Assembly (NCBI GenBank): GCA_905221605.1 | Contig: CAJNDS010002267.1 | Coordinates: 1 to 64,000 of the forward strand | DNA length: 64,000 nucleotides | Direction of reading: 5' to 3' | Source of the DNA: Symbiodinium natans | Taxonomy: Eukaryota; Sar; Dinophyceae; Suessiales; Symbiodiniaceae | In this document: piece after piece, positions 40,161 to 50,913 of the stretch | How the letters are laid out: the number at the start of each line of letters is the position of its first letter | Position numbering within the stretch: position 1 is the stretch's first letter | Position numbers and translations under genes: made by a program | Notes under the pieces: generated by a model | The model's database searches: none | Told to the model about the DNA's origin: nothing | The model's input: only the letters and a program-made list of their open reading frames with translations

Positions 40161-41147
40161 ACTTAGCCTCATTCTGACGGTAAACGAACCCAAAAGTTCC
40201 TTAACGGCAGCCCCAACCCTCAGAAAGCCCACGGCTAGCTGAACCCTAAACCCTAAACACTAAACCCTAAACCCTAAACCTGCTAGCTGAACCGAAAACC
40301 CTAAACTCTAGAACACCAGAGCGGCTCTATGCGGCTCTCCGAACAAAGCATTCTTTGACGAAATTCACGGGAGTCAAGTCATGATCCCAACACCAGGGCT
40401 CCAAATGCTTGGTTTAGGGTTTAGGGCTTAGGGTTAGGGTTTAGGGTTTAGGGCTTAGGGTGTAGGGTCTAAGCTTAAGGGTAACTTCACTTCACGGAGA
40501 AGAGGTGAGCATAAGTTGCCCAAGGGCAACTGGCCCGCAGGTCGCGCGAGAAAGCACTTGGGGGGGGTGGAGCTTCATCTAGGATGGCCCATAAGGCCCC
40601 CCTAAAAACATTCCCAAAACACAAGCCTCTTAAAGCCAAAAAGGGCAAACATATCGAATATCCCAAGGGGCTGCCGAGTCCCTATCAAGGAGCAGGGGGG
40701 CGACATGCAGCGCAACGAATCATGCTTGAAGTCTCAGAGCGCGGTCACCGCGCTCATAGCTTCACAAGGCACGTCATGCCATGACCCCACCCCCACCCCC
40801 CCGCCTTTGCACAAGAAAGCACAGCAAGCCAGAGGAAGCCCCAAACGGCCCATGCGAGTGTAGCTGCAGGTCTTACGTATAGGTACATGGCACCTCCCCG
40901 AAACTCTCGACCCAAAACCCAAAACCCTAACCCCTAAACCTTAAACCCTAAACCCTAAACCCTAAACCCTAAACTCTGATTCCTAAAATCTATAAACCCT
41001 AAACCCAGGGCTTGTTGCGAGTCACAGAACCGATGTTAGGGTTGAAGTTGAAGCCTCCTGGGTGTTAGGGCGAATCTAGGCCCTTGGCATTTAAGGGTGT
41101 AGGGTTTAGGGTTTAGGGTTTAGGGTTTATAGAAATTGTATAGGGTT

Positions 41148-41240
41148 TGGGTCCCAATAAGTTTTGAGCGAAAGCTTTGAGCGAAAGTTTTGAGCGAAAG
41201 TTTTGTGCGAAAGTTTTGTGCGAAAGTTTTGAGCGAAAGT
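41148..41240 (+). repeat. 13-bp minisatellite (GTTTTGAGCGAAA)
   Basis: Six tandem units with A/T exchange (GAGCG, GTGCG) ending in a T run. Confidence 0.9.
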
Positions 41241-41289
41241 TTTTTTTTTAGATATTAGGTTTTAGGGTCGGCGTGGGGGGGGGGTAGGT

Positions 41290-42075
41290 CCTGGAGCTTA
41301 AAATTAGCTCTCAAAGCTCAAAATTGCTCAAAATGAGCTGTCGGACCTCAAAATTAGCTCCTGGAGCTCAAAATTAGCTCCCAAAGCTTAAAATTAGCTC
41401 CCGGAGCTCAAATAAGCTCCCAGAGCTCAAAATTAGCTCCCAGAGCTCAAAATTAGCTCCCAAAGCTCAAAATTAGCTCCCGGAGCTCAAAATTAGCTCC
41501 CAGAGCTCAATTGGTCTTGGAGCTCAAAATTAGCTCCCGGAGCTCAAAATTAGCTCATTAGCTCCCGCAGCTCAAAATTAGCTCCCAAAGCTTGAAATTA
41601 GCTCCCGGAGCGCAAAATTAGCTGCCGGAGCTCAAAATTAGCTTCCAAAGCTGAAAATGCTGGCTCCAGAGCTCAAAATTAGCTCCCGAAGCTCAAAATT
41701 AACTCCCCGAGCTAAAAATTAGCTCTTGGAGCTCAAAATTAGCTCCCAAAGAGTAAAACTAGCTCCCGGAGCTCAAATAAACTCCCAGGGCTCAAAATTA
41801 GCTCCCGGAGCTTAAACTTAACTCCCGGAGTTCAAAATTAGCTCTTGGAGCTCAAAATTAGCTCCCAGAGCTCAAAATTAGCTCCCGGAGCTCAAACTTA
41901 GAGCTCAAAATTAACTCCCAGCTCAAAATTTTAATTCCCAAAGCTTAAAATTAGCTCGAGAGCTCAAAATTAGCTTGCAGAGCTCAAAATTAACTCCCGG
42001 ACTTAGAGCTCAAAATTGCTCCCAGAGCTCAAAATAATAGAAAATGAGCTCCCGGAGCTCAAAATTAACTCGCAC
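41290..42075. repeat. 20-bp satellite AGCTCCCGGAGCTCAAAATT
   Basis: About 780 bp of tandem, variably diverged units; most contain the quasi-palindrome AGCTCCCGGAGCT. Directly followed by a G-rich block. Confidence 0.92.
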
Positions 42076-42085
42076 ACCTCAAAAC

Positions 42086-42430
42086 TGGGGGGAAGGGGGG
42101 GGGGGAGGGGGGGGGGGAAAGGGGGGGAAGGGGGGGGGGGAGCGGGGGGGGGGGGAGGGGGGGGGGGGGGGAGGGGGGGGAGGGGGGGGGGAGGGGAGGG
42201 GGGGGGGGGAGGGAGGGGGGAGGGGGGGGGGGGGGGGGGGGGGGGGGGCGGGAGGGGGGAGCGGGGGGGGGGGAGGGGGGGGGGGGGGAGGGGGGGGAGG
42301 GGGGGGGAGGGGGGGGGGGGGGGGAGGGGGGGGGGGGGGGGGGGAGGGGGGGGGAGGGGGGGGGGGAGGGGGGGGGGGGGGGGGGGGCGGGGGGGGGGAG
42401 GGGGGGGGAGGGGGGGGGGGTGGAAGGGCT
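42086..42430 (+). repeat. 345-bp polypurine G-rich block
   Basis: Almost pure G with isolated A and rare C (GGGGGGGA-like). Strong G-quadruplex and triplex potential; assembly length may be unreliable. Confidence 0.9.
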
Positions 42431-42913
42431 GGGGCGGGGGGCGGCTGTGGGAAGGGAACAAAGGTTTTGCTGAGCGCGGAGAGGGTCAAGAGGGGCCGAA
42501 AGGGACCGAAAAGGGCGGGAGGGGGTTTGGAGGGGGGGCCGGGGAGGGGGGGGCGGGGGAGGTCAGGGGAGGCAAGTTATGTAAATTGAATATTTTGCCT
42601 CCCAGTAGTATTTTGAATCAATTTACTTAAACTCGGCCTCCCAGAAGCGTTTTGGATTAGTTTACTCAAACTCTGCTTGTCAGCTGTTTAGACAAATAAC
42701 TTGGGAAATTCAGAATGATACCACATACAATTTCTATTTATTTCGTCTTGAGGGTTTAGGGTTTAGGGTTTAGGGACCTATTTCCTAGGGTTTGGGGTTT
42801 AGGGTTTACTCAGCAAGGACATAGAGGTTGCGGTTGTGTAGGTCTTTAGGGATGTTTCGGGCTTAAGGCCCTTTTTGCACGTTGGTCGTGGGCTTAGGAC
42901 TCAAACATCCGAA

Positions 42914-43030
42914 GCCCTAACCCTAAACCCTAAACCCTAAACCCTAAACCCTAAACCCTAAACCCTAAACCCTAAACCCTAAACCCTAAACCCTAAACCC
43001 TAAACCCTACACCCTAGACCCTGAACCCTG
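42914..43030 (-). repeat. Interstitial telomeric array (CCCTAAA)n
   Basis: About 16 heptads next to the 43.1-kb candidate exon. Confidence 0.95.
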
Positions 43031-43067
43031 AAACCCGGAGCCCCACTCCCAAGATTGGGAGGCCCAC

Positions 43068-43121
43068 CTTCTTGCGTTTCTGCTGCGGTCTGGAGGGCAA
43101 GGTCATAGTGCGTGAACGTGC
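43068..43121 (-). CDS. Candidate exon, basic segment, possibly channel N-terminus
   Basis: 18 codons, ARSRTMTLPSRPQQKRKK, phase 0 both ends, between GCAAG|GCA and AAG|GTGGGC. It is basic and proline-containing, as cytosolic N-terminal regions of such channels often are, but no homology is visible. Another frame is also open across it. Linked to the channel only by strand and position. Confidence 0.4.
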
Positions 43122-43224
43122 CTTGCTTGGAGGAAAAGGGTCAGCTTGGGTTTAGGGTTTAGGGTTTAGGGTTTAGGGTTTAGGGTTTGGGGTTTAGGGT
43201 TTCGGGTTTAGGGTTTCGGGTTTA

Positions 43225-43370
43225 GGGTTCAGGGTACTTATCACCCCGATTATGACTGTACTTAGAAGCCTACGGGGTTTCTAGGTTCAGGGTTAGGGTT
43301 TCGGGTTTGGAGTGTAGGGGGGTTATAAGACGTACAATTGGGGTTATACGTGCCCATGAACCTCCCAGTA
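43225..43370. mobile_element. MITE-like element, family 4, telomeric insert inside
   Basis: GGTTCAGGGTACTTATCACCC...GTGCCCATGAACCTCCCA, with TTTCGGGTTT-type repeats in the middle. Confidence 0.72.
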
Positions 43371-43612
43371 GACCGTCGGGTCCAGGAATAGTTTTGAAAG
43401 CCTCGGGGACCCAGATATCAGTCCTCAACGGTACTAAACCGTGTAGACAAACCCTAAACCCTAAACCCTAAACCCTAAACCCTAAACCCTTATGCTTGAA
43501 GGCCTCGTAGGCCGCATGCCGAACGTCACAGCCCTCTCTTCCAGCCCTGAAACCACTACAACTACACCCCAAAGCTCCAAAGCGGTTTAGGGTTTAGGGT
43601 TTAGGGTTTAGG

Positions 43613-43714
43613 GGGTTCCTCCTTATACTAACAGTCCTTATTTAATAAGGATTCTCATAGAGGGGTACTCTCATCCCCAGCAAGGACTGTTAGCATAAGG
43701 GGGAACATCCCAAG
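43613..43714. mobile_element. MITE-like element, family 2
   Basis: Left end abuts a telomeric array (TTTAGGGGGTTCC); right end GGGGGAACATCCCAAG intact. The left terminus was probably replaced by telomeric repeats. Confidence 0.78.
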
Positions 43715-44397
43715 TTCAATGGTTTATGCTTTCGGGTTCAGGGCTAAACCTCCGAAAGGAGAGAGCCTAAACCCAGATGTTTGCTTCCCCTAAGGTCCCA
43801 CTAAGATGCGTCCGTGCTCCGCATCTCAATAACCGAAGCCCCCAAAATTAGCCCTTAAGGGAGGGATTCAAGGGGGTATGTAACCCAAGGTTCCCTAACA
43901 CTCCCTCCCCACTACTCGCTCCCTAACACAACCCACCATTTACCACAGGGTGGGGGAGATACCATGCGCGGGGGAGTTTGCCCGAATATAGAGCCTCAAA
44001 TATAGTAGGATTCCCGTAAAATACGGACTCCAAAAAAGTACCCCTGCTATGGTAAACCCCCATATACCTGAACCCGAACTCCTAAACCCTTAAACCCTAA
44101 GCCCGAATCCCTAACCGCCCCCCCCCCCCCCCCCCCAAAAAAAAAAAAAAAAGGAAATCCTCTTTCAAGGAAACCCCAAAAAGGCATCCCGATTTACGGA
44201 CATCCCCCCGTAGATCTCTGGGACCGTCTGGGGTTCAGGTTGAAGGAGAACTCCACGCTCTTTGGGTTTAAGGTTCAGGGCTTAGGGCTTACGGCTTAGG
44301 GCTTAGGGTTTAGGGTTTAGGGTTTAGGGCTAGGGTTTGGGGTCGAGGGTCGAGGGTCCCAAGCTTGAAAACCGGCCCAGAAAAACCAAAGCCAAAA

Positions 44398-44496
44398 AAG
44401 TTGGAAACTCAATAGCCTCAATCCCTAACAGTAAGGTATGTAGGAATCCCGGCACTACTTGTCCTTAAAAAGGTTTCCAACTTTTTGGGGTTGACT
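44398..44496. mobile_element. MITE-like element, family 6
   Basis: AAAGTTGGAAACTCAATAGC...AAAAAGGTTTCCAACTTTTT. Confidence 0.75.
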
Positions 44497-44599
44497 GTAC
44501 TCCTACATGAAGTATGCTTTCCCTACTAGTATCCCCGAAGGGACACCTATTCACCTATTCTAGACACAAAGAGTTTTATAAGGAGACACCCTCATTGAC

Positions 44600-44706
44600 C
44601 TGAGGGTAGCCTAGGAATAAAGACGGGTGCCCTTTTTGGCTTGAGGAGGCTAAAAAAGGGAGCGCAAACTCTTAAAAGGGAACAACCTCTACTCTGGGGC
44701 CTAACA
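44600..44706. mobile_element. MITE-like element, family 3c
   Basis: CCTGAGGGTAGCCTAGGAAT...CTACTCTGGGGCCTAAC with an AAGACGGGTGCCCTTTTTGGC hairpin. Confidence 0.7.
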
Positions 44707-44792
44707 TCTCATAAAACCCTAAACTTCCTAAACCCTAAACCCGAAACCCTAAACCCTAAACCCTACGAATCGATCCCTTCCGAAATCATCAC

Positions 44793-44850
44793 CGAGGTGC
44801 TAAAGAGCCCCTTCGGCACGAAGTCCGACCACTGGGAGTGGGCCGATGAC
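44793..44850 (-). CDS. Candidate exon of unknown function
   Basis: 58 nt, G plus 19 codons (SSAHSQWSDFVPKGLFSTS), between AAGAG|G and TCG|GTGATG. Phase 2 in, 0 out would link the 50.8-kb candidate to the 43.1-kb one. The opposite strand is also open here (SEIITEVLKSPFGTKSDHWE), so strand is not certain. Confidence 0.35.
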
Positions 44851-45786
44851 CTCTTCCTGTTCGGAATAAACCCTAAACCCCAAACCCCAAACCCTAAACC
44901 CTAAACCCTAAACCCCAAACCCCAAACCCTAAACCCTAAACCCTGAACCCTATTGCATGGCGGTCCGCGAAGAAGGCAACTGCTACGCAGACCCCCCATC
45001 TCTGCATCTCTGCGTGGGCTATTCGAGGCTCGCGCCCTGTTTGTTGAAAGCTTGCTAGACACCCGGTGCCTTAAACACAAAACCCTAAAACCTAAAACCC
45101 TAAAACCTCAAAAACCCCAAAACCCCAAAACCCCTAAAACCCTAAACCCCAAAAACCCTAAACCCCTAAAACCCTAACACCCGAAAACCCGAAAAACCTA
45201 AAACCCTAAAACCCTAAACCCCAAAAACCCTAAACCCCTAAAACCCTAAAACCCTAAAACCCTAAAACCCTTAACCTTCAGGCTCTCCCAGGTTAAGTTA
45301 AGGGATTCGGGATTCGGGGTTTAGGGTTTAGGGTTTAGGGTTTAGGGTTTAGGGTTTAGGGGTTTGGGGGTGCAGTGTGATCGGCAAAGTTATTTGGTCT
45401 AGGCCCTGAACCCAAAACCCTGAACCTTAAACCCTGGACCCTAAACCCTAAACCCTGAACCCTAAACCCTAAACCCTAAACCTTGCTTTTAGGGCGGTAG
45501 GGAAAATTTTAGCTCGTGGGGGGGGGGGGGGGGGGGGGGGGGGGTCATGAGGAGTCTTCTTGGGCTCAAAGGTTTTTAAAAGGCGATGGGTGTAGTGGCA
45601 TGCGAATTTGCCACTGCCAACGAGGGTGTTACACTAGACCCGGGAGTAACCTAGGAATAAGCTATAGGGCGTCTGAGCTCACGAGTAGGTTGAGAGTTGC
45701 GCACTTGACCCTGCGAAGTCGCCGCAGTGAGAAGGATTTCCAAACCCAAGCGCTTGACCCACCAACACACAGGCAAACAAGAAAAG

Positions 45787-45838
45787 AGAGAGAGAGAGAC
45801 ACACACACACACATACACACACACACACACACACGTGC
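45787..45838 (+). repeat. (AG)n(AC)n microsatellite
   Basis: GAGAGAGAGAGACACACACA-type tract; a similar CA tract is at 38784-38806. Confidence 0.85.
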
Positions 45839-46863
45839 ACCAAAGCTCTGTTTCAAACAAGACCGCCGACAGTCTCAATCCATAGCTAGCCCTCTGACTG
45901 TCAGGATTGTTAGTTCAGCTTAGTCCCGTTAATATTCAGGACTCCTTCCACCCTAAACCCTAAACCCTAAACCCTAAGCTCCTTCTGCCCTAAAGCCAGT
46001 TCGAACTATGGGGCTTCTCCTTGTTTCGACATGTCGATACCCTCCGGCGATGCGACGTTGCCAGCTCACAAGCACGCACCGTGGTGGTATTCTGCGATGA
46101 TCGTTCTCCATGAGTTTAGCGGTAGCGCTCGGAACAGGCACTCTGTGATACGAGAGCTCCATGCTCCTGGTATCCCCCAGCCAAGTCGACCGTGGAGCAA
46201 GGAAAGGCTATGAGTCATAATGTTTAGGGTTTTGGGTTTATGTAACCCCCAAATATTCCCCTGTTTACGCTGAACTGTCGATTTCAAGGTTCCAAGTTCT
46301 GCGGGTCGATGTTGGTGGAGACATGCCATCTTCCATGCGTAACCCTAAACCCTAAACCCTGAACCCTGAACCCTGAACCCCCTGAACCCTAAACCCTAAA
46401 CCCTAAACCCTAAACCGCTTCGTCGGAAGTTGCGAGAAGAAAGCAGCTCTAGCTTGCCACCGCCCCTCCCCTCCAGTCTTTAGAGTATAGGGTTTAGGGT
46501 TTAGGGTTTAGGGATTAGACACGCTGAAACGTGAAGAAACCATGGAGCCATAATCAAAGACGTTAGCCTAATTCCTAGACCCTGAACCCTGAAACCCTAA
46601 AGCCCCTAACCCCAAAACCCTCAGCCTCAAACTTCGAGGCCCTAAACCCTAAACCCCTTGCAAGCCATGGCGCTTCGCGGGCTTCTTGCCCGAAATTCTT
46701 TCCGAATGGGTGGCCTTTCGGATTGTCAGGGCTTCTTGTCTGCTTTTCAGGTTGGAGGTTTTGGAGTTAGGGCTTTGGGTTGTGGGTCTGGGGTGTTGGG
46801 TTCCGGCTTTAGGGTTTAGGGTGACAGACAATCTTGCGGGCATTGACTCCACGTGTGCAGTAT

Positions 46864-47006
46864 CCCTAAACCCTAAACCCTAAACCCTAAACCCTAAACC
46901 CTAAACCCTAAACCCTAAACCCTAAACCCTAAACCCTAAACCCTAAACCCTAAACCCTAAACCCTAAACCCTAAACCCTAAACCCTAAACCCTAAACCCT
47001 AAACCT
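46864..47006 (-). repeat. Interstitial telomeric array (CCCTAAA)n
   Basis: About 20 perfect consecutive heptads. Confidence 0.95.
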
Positions 47007-47175
47007 AATCTCATAGTACTCATCTTGGGCGTCCCCTCAAGACCCCCAAAAATATTTCGAAACATGAGCCGCTTAAACCCAATAAGGTCAAAAGCCCTAC
47101 CGAGTCATAGTAATGGCCCATAGTTGCAGCAGAAGAAGGTCTACACACCCCAACCCGAAATCTTTGGGCTCAGAT

Positions 47176-47290
47176 GAAGCAGGGTCTATATTTCTGTTTT
47201 TGGTGAGTGTATATAAGGTTCCTTTTCAATATTGGTGAGTGTATATATTGGGTGTCCTTTTGGGGGTACCAGAAATATATACCCTGCTTC
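47176..47290. mobile_element. Near-perfect inverted-repeat element
   Basis: GAAGCAGGGTCTATATTTCTG and its near-exact complement CAGAAATATATACCCTGCTTC bound 115 bp containing a repeated TTGGTGAGTGTATATA. Single copy here, adjacent to a C30 run. Confidence 0.75.
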
Positions 47291-47361
47291 AGTGTTAGAA
47301 CAACTTCGTTTAGGCAACCTCGTGTTAGGGTGTATATAGGACAACCAGCTCTGCAGGGACG

Positions 47362-47362
<1 letters not shown>

Positions 47363-47392
<30 letters not shown>
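47363..47392 (+). repeat. C run of about 30
   Basis: Longest C homopolymer here, between a MITE-like palindrome and unique sequence. Confidence 0.9.
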
Positions 47393-47663
47393 CCACTCAA
47401 AAGCCAACCATTCGAACAACTCCGCGTGTTCGTGAGCAACCCTAAACCCTAAACCCTAAACTCTAAACCCTAAACCTCATCCCTTAACCCCAAACCCTCA
47501 AGGCCTCGCCTGCAAGGTCTCTGCAATTCGGGCTTAGTAAATCTTAAGTCAAGGTCTGGCGCTTCCAAGTGGGTCACTTCAAGGGCCTCTTTAGGGTTTA
47601 GGTTTAGGGTTTAGGGTTTAGGGTTTAGGGTTTAGGGTTTAGGGTGTAGGGTTTGGGGTTAAG

Positions 47664-47760
47664 TTATAGTACCATGATGGAAGGAGGTACCCAGAACCAT
47701 GGGGTTCGGTGTACCTATGTTTCCGGAATAGTACTACAAATGGACCCTCTGGGTCCAGTG
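47664..47760. mobile_element. MITE-like element, family 8, left end eroded
   Basis: Right end TACTACAAATGGACCCTCTGG identical to the 3925 copy; left end only GTACCATGATGG. Confidence 0.65.
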
Positions 47761-47936
47761 TCCGCAACTGTTCTCAAGCTGGGGCAGGGGTGTGTTTCAC
47801 CCTAAACCCTAAACCCGAACCCCTGAACCCTAAACCCTAAACTCGGTTTCGGGTGTTCTCGTAAGATTGTGGTATGTGGATAGCATCCGAACTCAGCTTT
47901 CAAGGCGGTCTGTGTCAGACAGAACAACAAACTCAC

Positions 47937-47967
47937 GGACACGTCTTCTTGAAGCCAGGTCATGCAC
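47937..47967 (-). CDS. Weak candidate exon
   Basis: 31 nt, VHDLASRRRV plus one base, between GGACAG|GTG and the strong-consensus donor C|GTGAGT. Short and without homology; reported because both splice sites are good and the surrounding intronic DNA is otherwise repeat-derived. Confidence 0.25.
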
Positions 47968-48355
47968 CTGTCCCCACCCCCCCTCCCCCCCAACTTTGAG
48001 GGATTGTCGAAGTCCATGGCAACCCCACAGAGTCAGACGTGAGATTTGGGGTTCCAGTTGACCTCTGAGACCCCTGACAATCCCAAGCCCATACACCTTA
48101 ATCAACCTCGACAAGCCCTTTCAACCCCCTTTAGGTGTTAGGGTTCAGGGTTTGGGGTCTTCAACCCGCTAAACGCCGCTAAACCCCAAACCCTAAACCC
48201 TAAATCCTAATCCCGAAACCCAAAACCCTAAAAAACCCTAAACCCCTAAAGCCCGAAAACCCTAAAACGCTAAGCCAAAACCCCAAAAAATCCCAAAACC
48301 CTATAACACCCTGAACCCCTAAACCCCCAAAGCCCTAAAAACCCTCAAAGGCCCT

Positions 48356-48484
48356 ACTAACCAATTATCACTGTACTTATCACCCTACTTATAATACCCC
48401 TAAAGGGCCTTATAGGGGTTATCCCAATTATAAGTAGGGTCATAAGGTACAGTTATAAGTGGTTATTGAGTCCCATGAACCCTA
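48356..48484. mobile_element. MITE-like element, family 4
   Basis: CTAACCAATTATCACTGTAC...ATTGAGTCCCATGAACC with a CCTAAAGGGCC / GGCCTTATAGGGG hairpin core; about 230 bp from a second copy. Confidence 0.78.
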
Positions 48485-48711
48485 CAGTTTAAACCCTAAA
48501 CCCTAAACCCTAAACCCTAAAGCCCTAAAAACCCTCAAAGGCCCTATAGACCCCGGGGGGAGTCCAAGGCCTTCGGATGGTCCAAAGAGCGGTCGGAGAT
48601 GTGATGGTCGACGCGGCTTCCCTTTGAAACCCACAACTAACCCTAAACCCTGACATGGGGAAACCCTAAACCCTAAACCCTTATATACCCGAAACTCAAG
48701 GCTTACTTGGA

Positions 48712-48835
48712 GGTTCATGGGACTTAATAACCACTTGTAACTGTACTTATGACCCCTATAAGGCCCTTTAGGGGTACTCTAAGTAGGGTTATAAGTACAG
48801 TTATAATTGGTTAGTAAGTACCATGAACCTCCAAG
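48712..48835. mobile_element. MITE-like element, family 4, best copy
   Basis: CTTGGAGGTTCATGG...CCATGAACCTCCAAG, an almost perfect long palindrome of about 124 bp. Confidence 0.85.
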
Positions 48836-49480
48836 TAGGCCCCCCCCCCGCCCTTAGATGATGGCGCCTAAGCCCCACGACCTCTATGTGCATCACTCGC
48901 CCGCCTCCCACCCTGAGATCAGTAGCACCCACCACCCGTACCCGAAACCCCAGGCAAGAGGGTCTCCTGCCCCGTGCCGCAGCGTTCCAGAAACTTGAGG
49001 GTGTCCCTTTTCGACAACATTTTTAAGGGCCTTTCCTGAACACGACCCCTTGAACACCCCTAGGACCCCTTTCTGGGACGCTGGTCTTCGGGAACTCCCC
49101 TCAGAGACCCACCTGGGACCCTTCTGGGAAAAGGTATCTCACAAGACCACCGCCTCATGGATGGGACCCTCCTGGCAAAATGACTTTAGTCTTGAACCCT
49201 TAAACGCACCTGAGACGGCGTGGGGTGGGATGAACATGTTAGATGGCCCACCACAATCGGGCCATGGCTGCTTGTCACATTTCCCGAACCTTCCGAGCCT
49301 AGTCGACATCCTAACCTTCACAGCTTCTGCGCCACATTTTCCTAAACCCTAAACCCTAAATCCTAAACCCTAAGTTCCTAAACCCTAAACCCGAATAGGG
49401 GGATTTCTGCAGGCTGCTGAGACACCCGCAGCTCGCATTTCGGTTTTCAGGCTGCAAGGTTGGCGTCTGGTGGGTTCTAC

Positions 49481-49612
49481 TATACTCCCCTTAGAACCTT
49501 AATAAGCATACTCATTTATTTATTTAGTTATTGTTATTATTACTTCTTGTTATTCTCCTCTTGGGTTTTATATGAACCAAAAGAAAAAATCCCCAAGGGG
49601 GATATAGTCTAA
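49481..49612. mobile_element. AT-rich element sharing ends with 1985-2095
   Basis: TACTATACTCCCCTTAGAACC...TCCCCAAGGGGGATATAGT. The region 1985-2095 has the same TTAGAACCTTAA, CTCCTCTTGGG and CCAAGGGGGATATAG motifs, with its first part tandemly duplicated. Confidence 0.6.
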
Positions 49613-49699
49613 GGTCTGGGACGCCGAGTTTACGGATGGTGCCAGTCCCGGGGGGGGCCGGCTGTGGAGGCCCCACCGTGGTAGAGGCTTATAGAGGGC

Positions 49700-49806
49700 C
49701 CTAAGGGTCCATGTACCTAATTATCGAATACTTGGGCCTTAAAGTACTTCCTATATAAGGACTTTTGGGTCTAAGTACATCATAATAAGGTACATGGACC
49801 CTTAGG
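49700..49806. mobile_element. MITE-like element, family 1
   Basis: 107 bp, intact inverted ends. Confidence 0.86.
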
Positions 49807-50439
49807 GGGGTTTAGGGCTTAGGGTTCAGGGTTTAGGGTTTAGGGTTTAGGGTTTAGGGTTTAGGGTTGCAAAATGGGGTTTGGGGGACCGGTATAGACC
49901 TCTGAATAAGGTCCCTGTTCAAGAGAGCCAGAAAAGGATTCAGAAGGGTTCCCTTTTGAGTGTCCCCCTTATCCTACTTGGGAGCTTAGGTTTCGGGACA
50001 TCTTCTGCGTCTGAGGCAGGGATCCGACTTCTTCCGGGGGCATTCTCGGAACTTCTGCATCCTATAATGGGCACCCCTAAACCCTAAACCCTAAACCCTA
50101 AACCCCAAACCCCAAACCCTAAACCCTAAACCCTAAACCCTAACCCTAAACCCTAAACCCTAAACCCTAAACTAGATCGGGAGTCGGTTTGGGGTGTTGG
50201 GTGTCTGGGCTCTATATGGCCTGTGCTGCAGGGTAGTAGGGTTCACATCACATCAGCCTGGAACGCTAAGCAGCCATTGGGTTTTGTTTTGTGAGCTTGT
50301 TCTGTAGGTCTGGAGTATACATCCTAAGCCTAAGCCATCAGCCCTATAATTCAGACCTGGGCTGCACCACAAGAGCGTTGGGGGACGACGATCTCGCAAC
50401 CCATAGACACCCTAAACCCTCCTTGCACTCTTTTCCAGA

Positions 50440-50525
50440 CCCAAGAGAAACCTAGGAAGAATAAGAGGGTTCATAGGGGAACCTAAACCCTCAAAAAAGG
50501 TAATAAGGGCCTACTCTGGGTCCTA
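50440..50525. mobile_element. MITE-like element, family 3c, shortened
   Basis: CCCAAGAGAAACCTAGGAAG...GGGCCTACTCTGGGTCCTAG. Confidence 0.68.
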
Positions 50526-50773
50526 GTCCTAGCTCTGCATAAGCTAGGTTTATGGGGCTAACTTGGCGCGGGCCATTGCACCAGTAAGGCAACACCAATG
50601 CCCCGACAAGTACGTCCGATCATGACTCTGGAGCCGGACCACCCCGATTCCCCAACTTGCTCAACGACTTTGCACCCTAAACCCCAAACCCTAAACCCTA
50701 AACCTTAAACCCTAACCCCTCAACCCTAAACCCCAAACCCTAAACCCTAAACCCTAAACCCCTAACCATGCAC

Positions 50774-50913
50774 TGGTGAAACGTTCCGGGCCGCGCCTGC
50801 TTGGCAGGCTTGTCACCATCGTCAGGGCTCTTGCTGGCATCCATCGAGGCCCCGGAGTCATGTTTCTCCACGGAGTTCTGCGTCAGCATCTTTTTCTTCT
50901 TCTTCTTCGCGAC
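50774..50913 (-). CDS. Candidate exon, lysine-rich hydrophilic segment
   Basis: 140 nt, 46 codons plus two bases: VAKKKKKKMLTQNSVEKHD, then SGASMDASKSPDDGDK and PAKQARPGTFH. Bounded by ACCAG|GTC and CA|GTGCAT. Codon use is GC-rich at third positions and the segment is free of telomeric repeats. Likely a disordered cytosolic region; gene assignment unknown. Confidence 0.5.

Larger units (their letters stand above)
38267..43067. other. Region upstream of S1 exon: repeats and possible short exons
   Basis: Telomeric arrays, family 1, 2, 3 and 4 elements, the 65-bp tandem repeat, the 13-bp and 20-bp satellites and the G-rich block. Coding-like minus-strand segments occur near 38580-38640 (VGLVTSRRPKFQARRLLG) and 39945-40010 (AHSRNMFTNMTMRD), but phases could not be chained to S1. 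Confidence 0.5.

Noticed and set aside
42003-42630. Gly-rich and Pro-rich ORFs up to 204 codons
   Set aside because: Translation of the poly-G block and adjacent AGCTC satellite; not genes.
49050-49352. 100-codon plus-strand ORF as a gene
   Set aside because: Ends in telomeric repeat-derived residues, no domain seen, and the surroundings are repeat-rich; too weak to call.
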